Shown in pieces: positions 8,682-18,109 of a stretch of DNA of 64,000 bases. Every line of letters starts with the position of its first letter. The first letter of the stretch is position 1. The DNA is from Tidjanibacter massiliensis. GTDB lineage: Bacteria; Bacteroidota; Bacteroidia; Bacteroidales; Rikenellaceae. The notes under the pieces are model-generated. The model was not told where the DNA came from, did no database searches, and was given only the letters and a program-made list of their open reading frames with translations. The translations under genes were made by a program, and so were the position numbers. Location: NCBI RefSeq assembly GCF_900104605.1, contig NZ_LT629960.1:2123561-2187560 (forward strand), read 5' to 3'.

Positions 8682-10145
8682 ATGAAAAACATCTTATCGA
8701 AAACAGTTTTGGCGCTTGGCATTACGGCCATGGTCATGGCAGGATGTACGGAGAACGGAACTTCCGAAAAACAGTACGTATATCTGAGCGATGCAGCATG
8801 TACTTTCCAGAGCGCTGGCAACGAACCTTTTACTATTACGGTAGAAACCTCTCCGGCGGAGTGGACGGTTACGCCCGGTGCCTCGTGGGTAACCGCCGAG
8901 AAATCGGGAAATGACCTCGTGCTTACCGTAGCGGACAATGCGGACGGTATGGAGAGAACTACTACGATATCCATAACGGCAGGGCAGGCGGAGCAGACCA
9001 TTACGGTGATTCAGCTCAGCGACGATAGCCTCCCCATGCGGTTCCGTAAATTGGCGGAATTTCATTCGGCGGTAATCTCCCCGAACGGCAAGTGGGTCGG
9101 CGGTTACTATTCCTACGCCGAAGAGGGTGATGCGGCATTGCATCGCTTCATATTCATTGACCTCGAAACCGACGAAAGAATAGAACTCGGCCCGTATCCG
9201 GAGTCGCTCATGTTTCCTACCTCGGTTGAATGTATAACCGATACGGGCATTTTGTATGCTGTGGATGCGAATGGCGGCATGAAGGCATTCGACGTGAATG
9301 AACAGAATTATTATGAGGTAGAGGTTCCCGGAGTAGATGCCGCTACGCTCGGTCTCGGCAACGTGTCGGCAGACGGCACTTTCTGGGTAGGCTGGGCGAT
9401 GGTGAACAGCCATTACAGGCCCTACGTTTGTGAGAACGGAACAGCGACCATGCTTCCCCTGCCCGAGAAGGATTTCAGGGACGTTCCCTACGACGGCGAT
9501 GATTTCGACCTCATGGCCCGCGGTTTTTCCGAAGACCACTCCATCATTTACGGTACCACGTGGGATAACAAAGATTTCGGTATGATTTATTGGGATGCCG
9601 ACCGGAACGTACATTTCGTGGGTGAGGATGTCCGCAAAGTGACCACCATCCAGCGCCCCGACGGTTACGGAGGAACTTACGACTATAATATCGTGGACGG
9701 TATGATTAGCTGGGCAGGCCAGTATCAGATAAGCCCCAACGGCAGGTGGATTGCAGGTACGTTCCGTACCGAAACCGCTGTGGATGACGGCAACAGTATT
9801 GAACAGACTTTTTCTCCTGCATTCTATGATGTAGAGAACAACAAGACCTACATCATGAGCGAGTATGGCGACGGTTCGGGTATGGTAGTAACGGACGACG
9901 GCATCGGTTTCATCGGTACGCCGAGTCTGTACACGTCGAGCTGCCAGGTAGTGAAGATAGAGACCGGCGAGAGCCTCGGTACGCTCCAGCAGTATATTCT
10001 CGACCTGTACGGTATTTATATGCCTTCGGGATACCTCGTATACCTGACGCCTGACAAGGAGATTTGGTGGGGCGCTACGTTCGAGACGGAGGGTATCGTA
10101 GCTTCTGCGCCGAACTGGTACCTCGCTCCGTCGTTGGCGAAATAG
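8682..10145 (+). CDS. BACON-propeller lipoprotein (paralogue 1 of 11)
   Basis: This 487-residue protein is the first member of the second lipoprotein family. It has a signal peptide with lipobox MAGC (Cys22) and one BACON-like domain at about 32-111 (YLSDAACTFQ ... WTVTPGASWV ... ITVIQLS). The C-terminal 370 residues are built from short repeats such as ISPNGKWVGG (about 128), VSADGTFWVGW, GTTWDNKDFGMIYWD (about 290), ISPNGRWIAGTFR (about 350) and VTDDGIGFIG. The repeat spacing suggests a beta-propeller, recalling HAF or WD-type extracellular repeats, but no fold can be proven here. The family's most conserved segment is DFGMIYWD ... VGEDVRKV. No enzyme motif is visible. Acidic residues after Cys22 are compatible with surface export. 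Confidence 0.85.
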   Translation: MKNILSKTVLALGITAMVMAGCTENGTSEKQYVYLSDAACTFQSAGNEPFTITVETSPAEWTVTPGASWVTAEKSGNDLVLTVADNADGMERTTTISITAGQAEQTITVIQLSDDSLPMRFRKLAEFHSAVISPNGKWVGGYYSYAEEGDAALHRFIFIDLETDERIELGPYPESLMFPTSVECITDTGILYAVDANGGMKAFDVNEQNYYEVEVPGVDAATLGLGNVSADGTFWVGWAMVNSHYRPYVCENGTATMLPLPEKDFRDVPYDGDDFDLMARGFSEDHSIIYGTTWDNKDFGMIYWDADRNVHFVGEDVRKVTTIQRPDGYGGTYDYNIVDGMISWAGQYQISPNGRWIAGTFRTETAVDDGNSIEQTFSPAFYDVENNKTYIMSEYGDGSGMVVTDDGIGFIGTPSLYTSSCQVVKIETGESLGTLQQYILDLYGIYMPSGYLVYLTPDKEIWWGATFETEGIVASAPNWYLAPSLAK

Positions 10146-10181
10146 CGGCAGACATACGATTGCAGCAAACCTTATATTGAC

Positions 10182-10221
10182 GGGACGGCCGGAAGATGAC
10201 AATCTTCCGGCCGTCCCTTTT
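10182..10221 (+). terminator. Rho-independent terminator
   Basis: A perfect 16-bp stem (10182-10197 with 10202-10217) with a 4-base loop is followed by TTTT, 37 bases after the stop. Confidence 0.9.
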
Positions 10222-10597
10222 GGCAGTGTCGGGCGGGGAGTGTGTCCGACGGCCGTTTTCCCGACAGAGCCTGCCGGGAGGGGCTTTCCTCTCTTTCGGC
10301 GCCGGGTATGTTCCTGTGCTGCCCTCCGGGCACAGAGGGTATGGGCGGGCGGCCGTATTCATTGTGCCGGGATTCGTGCCAAGAAATGGAGTACCGCCTC
10401 CCTTTTACTCGAATTGCAGGAGGCGGCCGGCGGTGACTGTCTGAAGTTTGTTCGCTGCGTCGGACTGCATGATTATGTGCTTCGGAGGGGGATAGCCTCT
10501 GTTCTGCGTATATATTTTGTTATTTTCGGGTAGATATGCGGTCCAGTGTAAATACGTTACTATTTTAACATAATGTATTTATGTATAATTTATTCCG

Positions 10598-10605
10598 TAT
10601 CTTTG
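10598..10605 (+). promoter_or_regulatory. -7 box for the lipoprotein gene at 10677; rest of gap 10146-10676
   Basis: TATCTTTG at 10598-10605 lies in an AT-rich stretch 72 bases before the ATG. The 531-base gap also holds the terminator at 10182. The GC-rich part in between (10222-10530) has several overlapping open frames with no convincing protein, and I see nothing else there. Confidence 0.6.
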
Positions 10606-10676
10606 TATAAGTAAGGTTGGCGGTCTCCGTACTCCGACCTTACCGAACTTTACATTAACCGATAACCTATCCAGCT

Positions 10677-12170
10677 ATGAAAAGAATTTTATCCAAAGGC
10701 CTTGCCGTCGTACTGGCCCTGGCGGCATGCACAGGCTGCAAATCTACGGGGGGAGAGACGTTCCATTATGTGAATCTCAGCCAGGTATTGTGTACTTTTC
10801 TCGGCGAAGAGAATCAGCCGCTCGAAATCACCGTCAAGGCTTCGCCTGCGGATTATGAGGTCGCTCCCGGTGCTTCGTGGCTGAAAGCGGAAAAGAGCGA
10901 AGACGGGAAAACGCTTACCCTGACCGTCGAAGACAACGAAACCGGTGCCGAACGGAGTACGACCGTTACCGTCGAGGCCGGACAGGCCGTGCAGCAGATT
11001 ACGGTAAACCAGTTGGCGAAGGATAATGAGTTTGCCCGTTACCGTCGGCTGGAAACCTTCCAGTCCGGGGCTGCCATCTCTCCGAACGGCAAATATGTGG
11101 GCGGATTCGTGCCCTCCATCGCCCCGGACGATTCGTGGCAGTATTCCCCGACCATCATCGACATGGAGACGGGAGATGTTTACGAATTCGGCCCCTATCC
11201 GGAGGCGGTTTACTACATGACCGACAACATGTGCATTTCCGACCAGGGCGTGCTGTTCATCCATGACGGCAGCAACGGCGGAATGATTATCGTCGATACA
11301 GAAGGTAATGTCACCAAGCTCGATGCATACGAAGGCTACCGCGGCGCCCCCATCATATCGAGTGTTTCGGCAGACGGCAGGTATTGGGTAGGCTATGCGG
11401 TAAAAGGCAGGGTAGGCGAAGACAACGCTCCTTCCAAAGCCCTGCTGTGGATAGACGGCGTGCCGCACGAACTGCCGTGGCCGGAGCTCAACTACCGCGA
11501 TGAAGCCACCTGGTACGGCGGCATGGCCCGCGGCATCTCCGCCAACGGCGAAATCATCTACGGGACCTCTTGGGAAAACTGGGACTTCGGCATGCTCTAT
11601 TGGGTCAATAACGGAGAGAACACTGCGGCACCGAAATGGGTAGGCCACGATGTGCGGGAGGTGGTTCCCGTCACCATGAAGATGGGCGACGGCACCGAAT
11701 ACGAAACGCATCTCGTCAAAGGTTGTAAATGTACTGCCGAAAATACGAAAGTGAGTCCCAACGGCAAATGGATAGCCACCAAATACTGTGAGGATTCGGT
11801 ATCCGACGACGGTATCTCCATGTACACCTCCGAAACCCCCGCTTTCTACAATACCGAGACCGAAACGACCGTCATCGTGAACGATTACGGAAGCGGTTCC
11901 GGTACGCACGTGACCGACGACGGCATCGCCTTCATCGGACTCGGTTCGTTGGGCGTCACCGCATGTATGGTCTACGACCTGAATACGGGCACCGACCTCG
12001 GCAGCATGGCGGACTGGGTTTACGATACGTACGGCATCATCATTCCTGACAGCGGTTTTATCAGTTATGTGACACCCGACGGGAAGTCCGTTATCGGTTC
12101 TTTCCCCATGGCATCGGCCGGAGGCGTCACGTATGTCAGCTGGTATATCGCGCCGCCCATCGGTAAATAG
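10677..12170 (+). CDS. BACON-propeller lipoprotein (paralogue 2 of 11)
   Basis: The product has 497 residues, with lipobox CTGC (Cys21). The BACON-like domain at about 30-112 begins with HYVNLSQVLCTFLGEE, where other members have HYIKLSDAxCxF. The repeat domain carries ISPNGKYVGGF, VSADGRYWVGYA, ISANGEIIYGTSWENWDFGMLYW (about 284-306), VSPNGKWIATKY and VTDDGIAFIG. It differs from other members by a longer insertion around the central motif (VNNGENTAAPKWVGHDVREV) and by a KGCKCTAENTK segment with two cysteines. It is separated from its nearest relatives at 31393 onward by about 19 kb of unrelated genes, so this pair is an older or relocated branch. Transcribed alone. Confidence 0.85.
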   Translation: MKRILSKGLAVVLALAACTGCKSTGGETFHYVNLSQVLCTFLGEENQPLEITVKASPADYEVAPGASWLKAEKSEDGKTLTLTVEDNETGAERSTTVTVEAGQAVQQITVNQLAKDNEFARYRRLETFQSGAAISPNGKYVGGFVPSIAPDDSWQYSPTIIDMETGDVYEFGPYPEAVYYMTDNMCISDQGVLFIHDGSNGGMIIVDTEGNVTKLDAYEGYRGAPIISSVSADGRYWVGYAVKGRVGEDNAPSKALLWIDGVPHELPWPELNYRDEATWYGGMARGISANGEIIYGTSWENWDFGMLYWVNNGENTAAPKWVGHDVREVVPVTMKMGDGTEYETHLVKGCKCTAENTKVSPNGKWIATKYCEDSVSDDGISMYTSETPAFYNTETETTVIVNDYGSGSGTHVTDDGIAFIGLGSLGVTACMVYDLNTGTDLGSMADWVYDTYGIIIPDSGFISYVTPDGKSVIGSFPMASAGGVTYVSWYIAPPIGK

Positions 12171-12191
12171 GCGAACAGACGGAAACAACGG

Positions 12192-12224
12192 TCCGGCATC
12201 CGCAGACGGGTGCCGGATTTTTTT
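12192..12224 (+). terminator. Terminator between convergent genes
   Basis: A stem (TCCGGCA/TGCCGGA, 12192-12217) is followed by seven T residues on the plus strand. On the minus strand the sequence beyond the stem is moderately T-rich (GTTGTTT), so it may also serve the leftward gene ending at 12245. Confidence 0.85.
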
Positions 12225-12244
12225 GGGGGGGGGACAGACGTCGT

Positions 12245-12859
12245 TCAGGGCTGCGTGAGGAACGCTTTCGCCGCAGGGCCTTCGCAGAAGAGCAGGTCGA
12301 TGACGGAGAGGTTCGGAACGAAGGGGAAGCGGTCGGCGAAGACCTGTTCGTATACGCCGCCTGCCGTGGTGCGCCCGTTGGCCCGGAGCGGTTCGAAGGC
12401 GGGGCGCAGGTCGCGGTCGTCCGTGTCGGCCTCGATGTAGGAGTCGCTGAAGCGGAGCGCCGGCGGAGTGCCGAGTATTCCGGTGACGGTCTCCAGCAGG
12501 GCGATGTTCCAGTCGGCCAGGAAAGTGAACTCCCGGTTGTAAAAGGGTTCGAAACGGTCGCGGTAATGGTCGAAGTAGGGGGAATTCCTGTAGGCGGAGA
12601 GAATGGACATCCAGTGCTGGTGCTGCCAGCGTTTGGAGTAGTCGATGCGCATGTCGCACACGGGCCGCTTGCGGATGCTGCCTCCCTTGACGACGTGGAC
12701 GGTGAGCGACGCGGGGCCCCCGGCCGTCAGGATGTCGCAGCGGTTGCGGTAACTCTGTTTCACGTAGTGCTCGTAGAGGTCTATCACGCACGTTCCGTCG
12801 TAGAGGCAGCGGAAGTATTCCGTGCTGCCGAGGTATGTCAGCGGCAATATCGTCTTCAT
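12245..12859 (-). CDS. WbqC-like family protein
   Basis: The 204-residue product begins at the ATG at 12859 (MKTILPLTYLGSTEYF). This is the typical start of the WbqC-like family, whose members begin with a short strand followed by PxYLG or PxFxP. Also visible are the YRNRCDILTAGGP stretch, a YSKRWQHQHWMSILSAYRNSPYFDHY segment (the WxxKHWxSIxxAYxxxPYFxxY-type core of the family) and a C-terminal FxPNLSVIDLLFCEGP. Family members are linked to polysaccharide or amino-sugar metabolism, but the biochemical role is poorly defined. It lies 107 bases downstream of ispG on the same strand and is probably cotranscribed with it. The longer open frame upstream overlaps ispG and is not credible. Confidence 0.85.
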   Translation of the reverse strand: MKTILPLTYLGSTEYFRCLYDGTCVIDLYEHYVKQSYRNRCDILTAGGPASLTVHVVKGGSIRKRPVCDMRIDYSKRWQHQHWMSILSAYRNSPYFDHYRDRFEPFYNREFTFLADWNIALLETVTGILGTPPALRFSDSYIEADTDDRDLRPAFEPLRANGRTTAGGVYEQVFADRFPFVPNLSVIDLLFCEGPAAKAFLTQP

Positions 12860-12966
12860 TCCTGCATGGGCTTGTCGGTTGCATGTGTTTCGTCCGGGAC
12901 GGGCCGTATCGTCCCTTCGAGAAGGGAGCCGGGCGGCGGTCTCGGCTGCGGCCCGCGTCTGCGCTC

Positions 12967-14562
12967 CTATTCCGGTTCCGTCCAGCGGCCGTCCGACCGG
13001 AGCAGCGCGATGAGCGCGTCGAGCGCATCCTCCTGCGGAATGTTGCGCCGGACGGGCTCCTTGCCGCGGTAGAGGGTTATCCGGCCCGGTGCGGCTCCCA
13101 CGTAACCGTAATCCGCGTCGGCCATCTCGCCGGGACCGTTCACGATGCAGCCCATGACGGCGATTTTCAGCCCCTTCAGATGCGAAAGGCGCTCTTTGAC
13201 GACGGCGAGCGTATCCTGCAGGGCATAGAGCGTCCGGCCGCACCCGGGGCACGAGATAAATTCCGTTTTGCTCATCCGGGCCCGCGAAGCCTGGAGAATG
13301 TCGAGGGCTATGCTGTCGGTGTCGGCCTGCGGCGTTCCTGCCGCGCTTTCTATCCAGATGCCGTCGGCCAGTCCGTCGATGAACATAACGCCGAAGTCCG
13401 CTGCGGCCTGCATGGCGAGTTCCGTCCGGTCGCAGGACGGATAGGTACGCTTGAGGATGACCGGACGGCGGTCGCCGGCGGCGTCCATGCGGACTATCGC
13501 CTCGCGCCACTCCTCGACGGGATGCGGTCCCACGGCCTCGATGACGGCAATGCGTCCGTCGTGCAGGGCGTCGGCTTCGTCGGCCAGCAGTTCCGACCGG
13601 AGCAGGGGGGGATTGTCCCCGCCTATCCGGCCGACGGATGCGGTAAGGCGGCGCGAATAGGCGAACGGTTCCCGCAGGGCCTCCTGTCCCCTGCGGAACG
13701 TGCCTTCGGAAGCCGTTGCGGCCGCGAAGTGGGCCGTAATGGCCTGTGCGGCGGGAATCTCGTTTTCAGGCGGTTCGGTCAGCGAAACGCGTATCGTGTC
13801 GCCCACGCCGTCGGCCAGCAGCGCCCCGATGCCGACGGCCGATTTGATGCGTCCTTCCAGTCCGCTGCCCGCTTCCGTCACCCCGAGGTGGAGGGGATAG
13901 TCCATCCCTTCGAGGTGCATTGCGGCCACGAGCATCCGGTAGGCGTGTACCATGACGCGGGTGTTGCTCGACTTCATGGAGATGACCCCCCGGTCGAACC
14001 CCTCCCGCCGGCATATGCGCAGGTACTCCATGGCCGACTCCACCATGCCTTCCGGCGTATCGCCGTAGAGTCCTACCATCTTGGGCGAGAGCGAACCGTG
14101 GTTCACGCCGATGCGCAGGGCGGCACCGCTTCGGCGGCACTTCTCCAACAGCGCCTCGAAGCTGCCGCCGCGGTCGTTGTAGTTGCCGGGATTTATCCGC
14201 ACTTTGTCCGCGAACGCTGCTACGGCGTCGGCCACCTGGGGAACGAAGTGCACGTCGGCCACCAGTGCGGTATCGGGCCACCGGCGGCGTACCTCGGCTG
14301 CAATGATACGCATGCTCTCCGCTTCCCGGAGCCCCTGCGTGGTGAGCCGCACGATACGGCCTCCGGCCTGCCGGATACGTCCGGTCTGCGCGATGCAGGC
14401 TTCGGTATCGTTCGTATTGCGGTCGGTCATCGACTGTACGGCCACCGGATGGCCGGCGCCGATGGCGACGCTGCCTATCTTTACCTCCCGGCTCCGGCGC
14501 CTGTTTCCTGCTGTCGCTTCCGCCCAGGCCCGCCTAAGCCTCTCTTTCTTTTCGTCGTCCAT
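12967..14562 (-). CDS. ispG: 4-hydroxy-3-methylbut-2-en-1-yl diphosphate synthase
   Basis: This iron-sulfur enzyme of the non-mevalonate isoprenoid pathway reduces methylerythritol cyclodiphosphate to HMBPP. The 531-residue protein shows the TIM-barrel half (VKIGSVAIGAGHPVAVQSMT near residue 28, then RIVRLTTQG, ALVADVHF, VRINPGN). A middle insertion typical of the long Bacteroidetes/plant-type IspG follows. The C-terminal [4Fe-4S] domain has cysteines in ISCPGCGRT (Cys438, Cys441) and MGCIVNGPGE (Cys472), followed by the conserved NGPGE. It is slightly shorter than many Bacteroidetes homologues. It diverges from recG, and the region between them holds promoters. Confidence 0.96.
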   Translation of the reverse strand: MDDEKKERLRRAWAEATAGNRRRSREVKIGSVAIGAGHPVAVQSMTDRNTNDTEACIAQTGRIRQAGGRIVRLTTQGLREAESMRIIAAEVRRRWPDTALVADVHFVPQVADAVAAFADKVRINPGNYNDRGGSFEALLEKCRRSGAALRIGVNHGSLSPKMVGLYGDTPEGMVESAMEYLRICRREGFDRGVISMKSSNTRVMVHAYRMLVAAMHLEGMDYPLHLGVTEAGSGLEGRIKSAVGIGALLADGVGDTIRVSLTEPPENEIPAAQAITAHFAAATASEGTFRRGQEALREPFAYSRRLTASVGRIGGDNPPLLRSELLADEADALHDGRIAVIEAVGPHPVEEWREAIVRMDAAGDRRPVILKRTYPSCDRTELAMQAAADFGVMFIDGLADGIWIESAAGTPQADTDSIALDILQASRARMSKTEFISCPGCGRTLYALQDTLAVVKERLSHLKGLKIAVMGCIVNGPGEMADADYGYVGAAPGRITLYRGKEPVRRNIPQEDALDALIALLRSDGRWTEPE

Positions 14563-14780
14563 TTTTCTCGATAGTATCGGGGCCTGCGGCCCGCACCTGC
14601 AAAAATAGTGTAAAAGCCGCAGATGTGCTCTCTTTTTCGCGACATAACGGGCGGACAGGAGACTGGGACGGCGCTCTCATGCCCCGGTGCCGGCGGTCGC
14701 AGGAGGGCGGATTGGCCGGTGCGTTCCGCCGCTGCCGGCCTCCCGGCGGAACGGGGGTGCGTTTTGCCGGAAATTCTTAC

Positions 14781-14788
14781 TACTTTTG
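14781..14788 (+). promoter_or_regulatory. -7 box for recG
   Basis: TACTTTTG at 14781-14788 matches TAnnTTTG and sits 24 bases before the ATG at 14813. No TTG is present at the usual distance. Confidence 0.55.
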
Positions 14789-14812
14789 GTATCGGAAACA
14801 GGTTGCAGGCAG

Positions 14813-16924
14813 ATGGCTACCGTACTCGATTACGATATAAAATTCCTGCCCGGCGTGGGGGAGAAGCGCGCGGGGGTGCTCGCACGCGAGCTGGGTATCC
14901 GTACGTTCGGCGACCTGCTCTACTATTTCCCGTTCCGGTACGTCGACCGCACGAAACTTTTCCGCATAGGCGATATCGGGCCCGATGCGCCCGCCTATAT
15001 TCAGGTGCGGGCCCGTGTGACCGGGATGGCTTACGAAGGGGAGGGGCGCAAACGGCGGTTGCGCGTCTTCGTTTCGGACGGTTCGGGCACGGCCGATTTG
15101 GTGTGGTTCAGCGGTACGAAGTGGATAGAGAAACGCATCGAGGCGGGGCGCGAATACATCGTTTTCGGGCGGCCAGCACTGTTCCGCGGCGAACTCTCCT
15201 TCGTCCATCCGGAAATCGACCTCGTCGAAGCATTGGTGAACCGGCCGGGCGGCGGGCTGCAGGGAGTGTACAGCACTACCGAGAAGCTCTCCGGTGTCCA
15301 GCTCGGTTCCAAGGGGATTTACAAGCTCGTCTGCAATCTGTGGGAACAGGTGCAGGGGCATATTACCGAGACGCTGCCGCCGTCGGTAGTCGCCGCCCAC
15401 GGTCTGCTGCCGCTGGGGGAGGCGCTCCGCAATATCCATTTTCCGCAGTCGCAGGAGCTGCTCCGGCAGGCGGAGTACCGCCTCAAGTTCGAGGAGCTGC
15501 TGGGTATCCAGCTCGCTATTTTGTCGCGGCGCGTCACCCGTACCACTGCAGCCGATGGCTTCTTTTTTCCCCGCGTGGGGGAGTTTTTTAATGGGTTTTA
15601 CCGGACGAAGCTCCCCTTCGAGCTGACCGGAGCCCAGAAACGGGTGGTAAAGGAGATACGGGCCGATACGGTCACGGGGCACCAGATGAACCGTCTCCTG
15701 CAGGGCGACGTGGGGAGCGGCAAGACGCTGGTGGCGCTTATGGCCATGCTGTTGGCTGCCGACAACGGTTTTCAGGCCTGCATGATGGTACCCACGGAGA
15801 TACTGGCCCGCCAGCATTTCGCCTCGATAACGAAGATGGTCGAGGGGGTGGGCGTGCGGGTGGCGGTGCTGACCGGTTCGACGAAGAAACGGGAGCGCGA
15901 CGGGATACTCGAAGAGCTCGCTTCCGGAGGACTCCACATTCTTATCGGTACCCATGCGCTTATCGAGGAGCGCGTGAAGTTCGACAACCTCGGGTTGGTG
16001 GTCATAGACGAACAGCACCGTTTCGGCGTGGAGCAGCGGGCACGGATGTGGACGAAGAACAGCCGACCGCCCCACGTACTCGTGATGACGGCAACACCCA
16101 TTCCGCGCACGCTGGCGATGACACTCTATGGCGACCTCGACGTTTCGGTGATAGACGAGCTTCCGCCCGGCCGTAAGCCCATCCTTACCCGGCACCTGTA
16201 CGATTCCCAGCGCATGAAGCTTTTCGGTTTCTTGCGCAGTGAGATAGCCCGCGGTCGGCAGGTCTATGTGGTCTATCCGCTCATTAAGGAGTCCGAGAAG
16301 ATGGATTACAAGGATTTGTACGACGGGTTCGAGACGATGTCGCGGGAGTTTCCCCTGCCGCAGTACCGGCTGTCGGTCGTTCACGGCAAACTGCCGGCCG
16401 AGGAGAAGGAGGAGGGCATGAGGGCGTTTCGCGAAGGGACGACGCAGATAATGGTCGCCACGTCGGTCATTGAGGTCGGCGTGGATGTGCCGAACGCCAC
16501 GGTGATGGTGATAGAGAGTGCCGAGCGTTTCGGACTCTCCCAGTTGCACCAGCTTCGCGGTCGTGTCGGGCGCGGCGGAGAGCAGTCCTATTGCATCCTG
16601 ATGAGCGATGACCGGCTCTCGCGCGAGGCGCGGGCACGGCTCGACGCCATGGTGGAGACGAACGACGGTTTTCGTCTGTCCGAGCTTGACCTCAAACTCC
16701 GCGGTGCGGGTGACATAGGGGGGACCCAGCAGAGCGGCACGGCTTTTGAACTCAAAATCGCATCGCTGGCCAAAGATGCGGCGGTGGTGGAGTATGCGCG
16801 GCGTGCGGCGGAAGAGATATTGGCTGCCGACCCTTCGCTGACCCTGCCGGAGAATGCCCTGCTGGCCAGGCTGAAGGGGCGGTACGTGAACCGGGGAGAG
16901 ACGGATTTCGGGATGATTTCGTGA
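14813..16924 (+). CDS. recG: ATP-dependent DNA helicase RecG
   Basis: The 703-residue superfamily 2 helicase remodels stalled replication forks and branched DNA. The start at 14813 (MATVLDYDIKFLPGVG) gives the usual family length; the frame is open further upstream but without homology. The wedge/OB domain occupies about 1-250 (FLPGVGEKRAGVLARELGI, then RVFVSDGSGTADLVWF). Walker A GDVGSGKT lies near residue 300, the DExH-type box DEQHRFGVEQR near 400, and the second helicase lobe runs from about 450 with TSVIEVGVDVPNAT and QLRGRVGRG. The gene stands alone between divergent ispG and a DUF3108 gene. Confidence 0.96.
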   Translation: MATVLDYDIKFLPGVGEKRAGVLARELGIRTFGDLLYYFPFRYVDRTKLFRIGDIGPDAPAYIQVRARVTGMAYEGEGRKRRLRVFVSDGSGTADLVWFSGTKWIEKRIEAGREYIVFGRPALFRGELSFVHPEIDLVEALVNRPGGGLQGVYSTTEKLSGVQLGSKGIYKLVCNLWEQVQGHITETLPPSVVAAHGLLPLGEALRNIHFPQSQELLRQAEYRLKFEELLGIQLAILSRRVTRTTAADGFFFPRVGEFFNGFYRTKLPFELTGAQKRVVKEIRADTVTGHQMNRLLQGDVGSGKTLVALMAMLLAADNGFQACMMVPTEILARQHFASITKMVEGVGVRVAVLTGSTKKRERDGILEELASGGLHILIGTHALIEERVKFDNLGLVVIDEQHRFGVEQRARMWTKNSRPPHVLVMTATPIPRTLAMTLYGDLDVSVIDELPPGRKPILTRHLYDSQRMKLFGFLRSEIARGRQVYVVYPLIKESEKMDYKDLYDGFETMSREFPLPQYRLSVVHGKLPAEEKEEGMRAFREGTTQIMVATSVIEVGVDVPNATVMVIESAERFGLSQLHQLRGRVGRGGEQSYCILMSDDRLSREARARLDAMVETNDGFRLSELDLKLRGAGDIGGTQQSGTAFELKIASLAKDAAVVEYARRAAEEILAADPSLTLPENALLARLKGRYVNRGETDFGMIS

Positions 16925-17061
16925 TTTGTCGCTTCCGACGGTACGGATATATGCGGGAAAACGCTATCTTGTGTTTCGATTGAAGCCTGTTGCGCGAGAG
17001 GGCGGATGGCCGCGGCGGTTTGTCCGGCGGAACCTTTCCTGCGTAAACGGCAGATTGATTT

Positions 17062-17889
17062 ATGATTACCGGAATGATAGGGAAAATAGCGATGTTTGCG
17101 GCGGTCGTCTTCTGCTGGATGACCGGCCGGGCGCAGGATGACCGGACGACTCCCGCCTTCGGCGGCGGGGAGCGGTTGGTCTATACGGTGAGTTACCGGG
17201 CCGCCATGTGGCCGAATACGGATATGGGTACCGTCGTATTGACCGTGGACGAGGATGAGGCGGACGGTGTACCCGCTTTGCGGATAAGTGCCCGAGCCAC
17301 CGTCAAGGGCATGTTCAGTTGGTTCTATAAGCTCGACGACCGTTACCACAGTTGGCTGCGCAGTTCGGATATGCGGCCGGTGAAGGCCGAGGCTGAACTG
17401 TTGGAGGGGGATTACCGCTTTTCGAGCGCTTTCGTCTATGATTGGGACGAAGGTGTCTCCTACAATGCTTTCCGCGACCACCGGAACCCGGAGGCTACAG
17501 AGGTCGCCGTGGAGCTCGCGGGCGAGGCGATGGACGGCATATCGCTCTTTTATACGCTCCGGATGCACGATATAGCGGCGTACGAACCGGGGCAGTCGAA
17601 AACGCTCGCCCTGCTGCTGAAAGATACCGTACGATTCATCAAATATACCTATCATGGCCGGGAGGTCAGGGAAGTACGGGGGCTCGGCAGGGTCAATACG
17701 CTGAAATTCTCCTGCCAGCTTGTGAACGATGTGGCCGACAGTTTCGAGGAGGGCAGCGAGTTCTTCGTATGGATATCGGACGACGGCAACAAGGTTCCGG
17801 TTTTCCTCGAATCGCCGCTGAGGGTGGGAAGTGTCCGGGCCCGTCTGGTAGAATACGGGGGACTGATGTACGATTCGGGGGCGCTTTGA
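17062..17889 (+). CDS. DUF3108 family exported protein
   Basis: The 275-residue product has a probable cleavable signal peptide (hydrophobic residues 6-20, then GRAQDD). The mature part matches the DUF3108 pattern: GERLVYTVSYRAAMWPNTDMGTVVLTV near the start, a central FSWFYKLDDRYHSWLRSSDMRPVKAE stretch, and a C-terminal VWISDDGNKVPVFLESPLRVGSVRARL. Such proteins are periplasmic or envelope beta-rich proteins of unknown function, common beside cell-wall and DNA-repair genes in Bacteroidetes. It starts 137 bases after recG; cotranscription is possible but not shown. Confidence 0.85.
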   Translation: MITGMIGKIAMFAAVVFCWMTGRAQDDRTTPAFGGGERLVYTVSYRAAMWPNTDMGTVVLTVDEDEADGVPALRISARATVKGMFSWFYKLDDRYHSWLRSSDMRPVKAEAELLEGDYRFSSAFVYDWDEGVSYNAFRDHRNPEATEVAVELAGEAMDGISLFYTLRMHDIAAYEPGQSKTLALLLKDTVRFIKYTYHGREVREVRGLGRVNTLKFSCQLVNDVADSFEEGSEFFVWISDDGNKVPVFLESPLRVGSVRARLVEYGGLMYDSGAL

Positions 17890-18039
17890 TGTTTTTGGTT
17901 GGCGCCGCTGAGGCGCGCCGGAACTGTGGGCCGGGTTACCGTCCCGCAACCGCTTTTGGTTTTCGGCGAATATATTTATTTTTGTTTCGGAAAATCGGCT
18001 TTGCCGCTGCGGGTTGGGCTTTTCCAATCGAATAATCGT

Positions 18040-18047
18040 TATATTTG
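18040..18047 (+). promoter_or_regulatory. -7 box for the coiled-coil protein gene at 18110
   Basis: TATATTTG at 18040-18047, 63 bases before the ATG. The -33 partner is not at the standard spacing. Confidence 0.5.
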
Positions 18048-18109
18048 TGCGGAAGCGCGGCGCCCGGAAAACCTGGAACTGCGAATATTAATCTTAAATA
18101 TTTTATCTT

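Noticed and set aside
12860-13510. Upstream extension of the WbqC-like frame on the minus strand
   Set aside because: It lies over ispG in another frame and has no homology; the family N-terminus begins at 12859.
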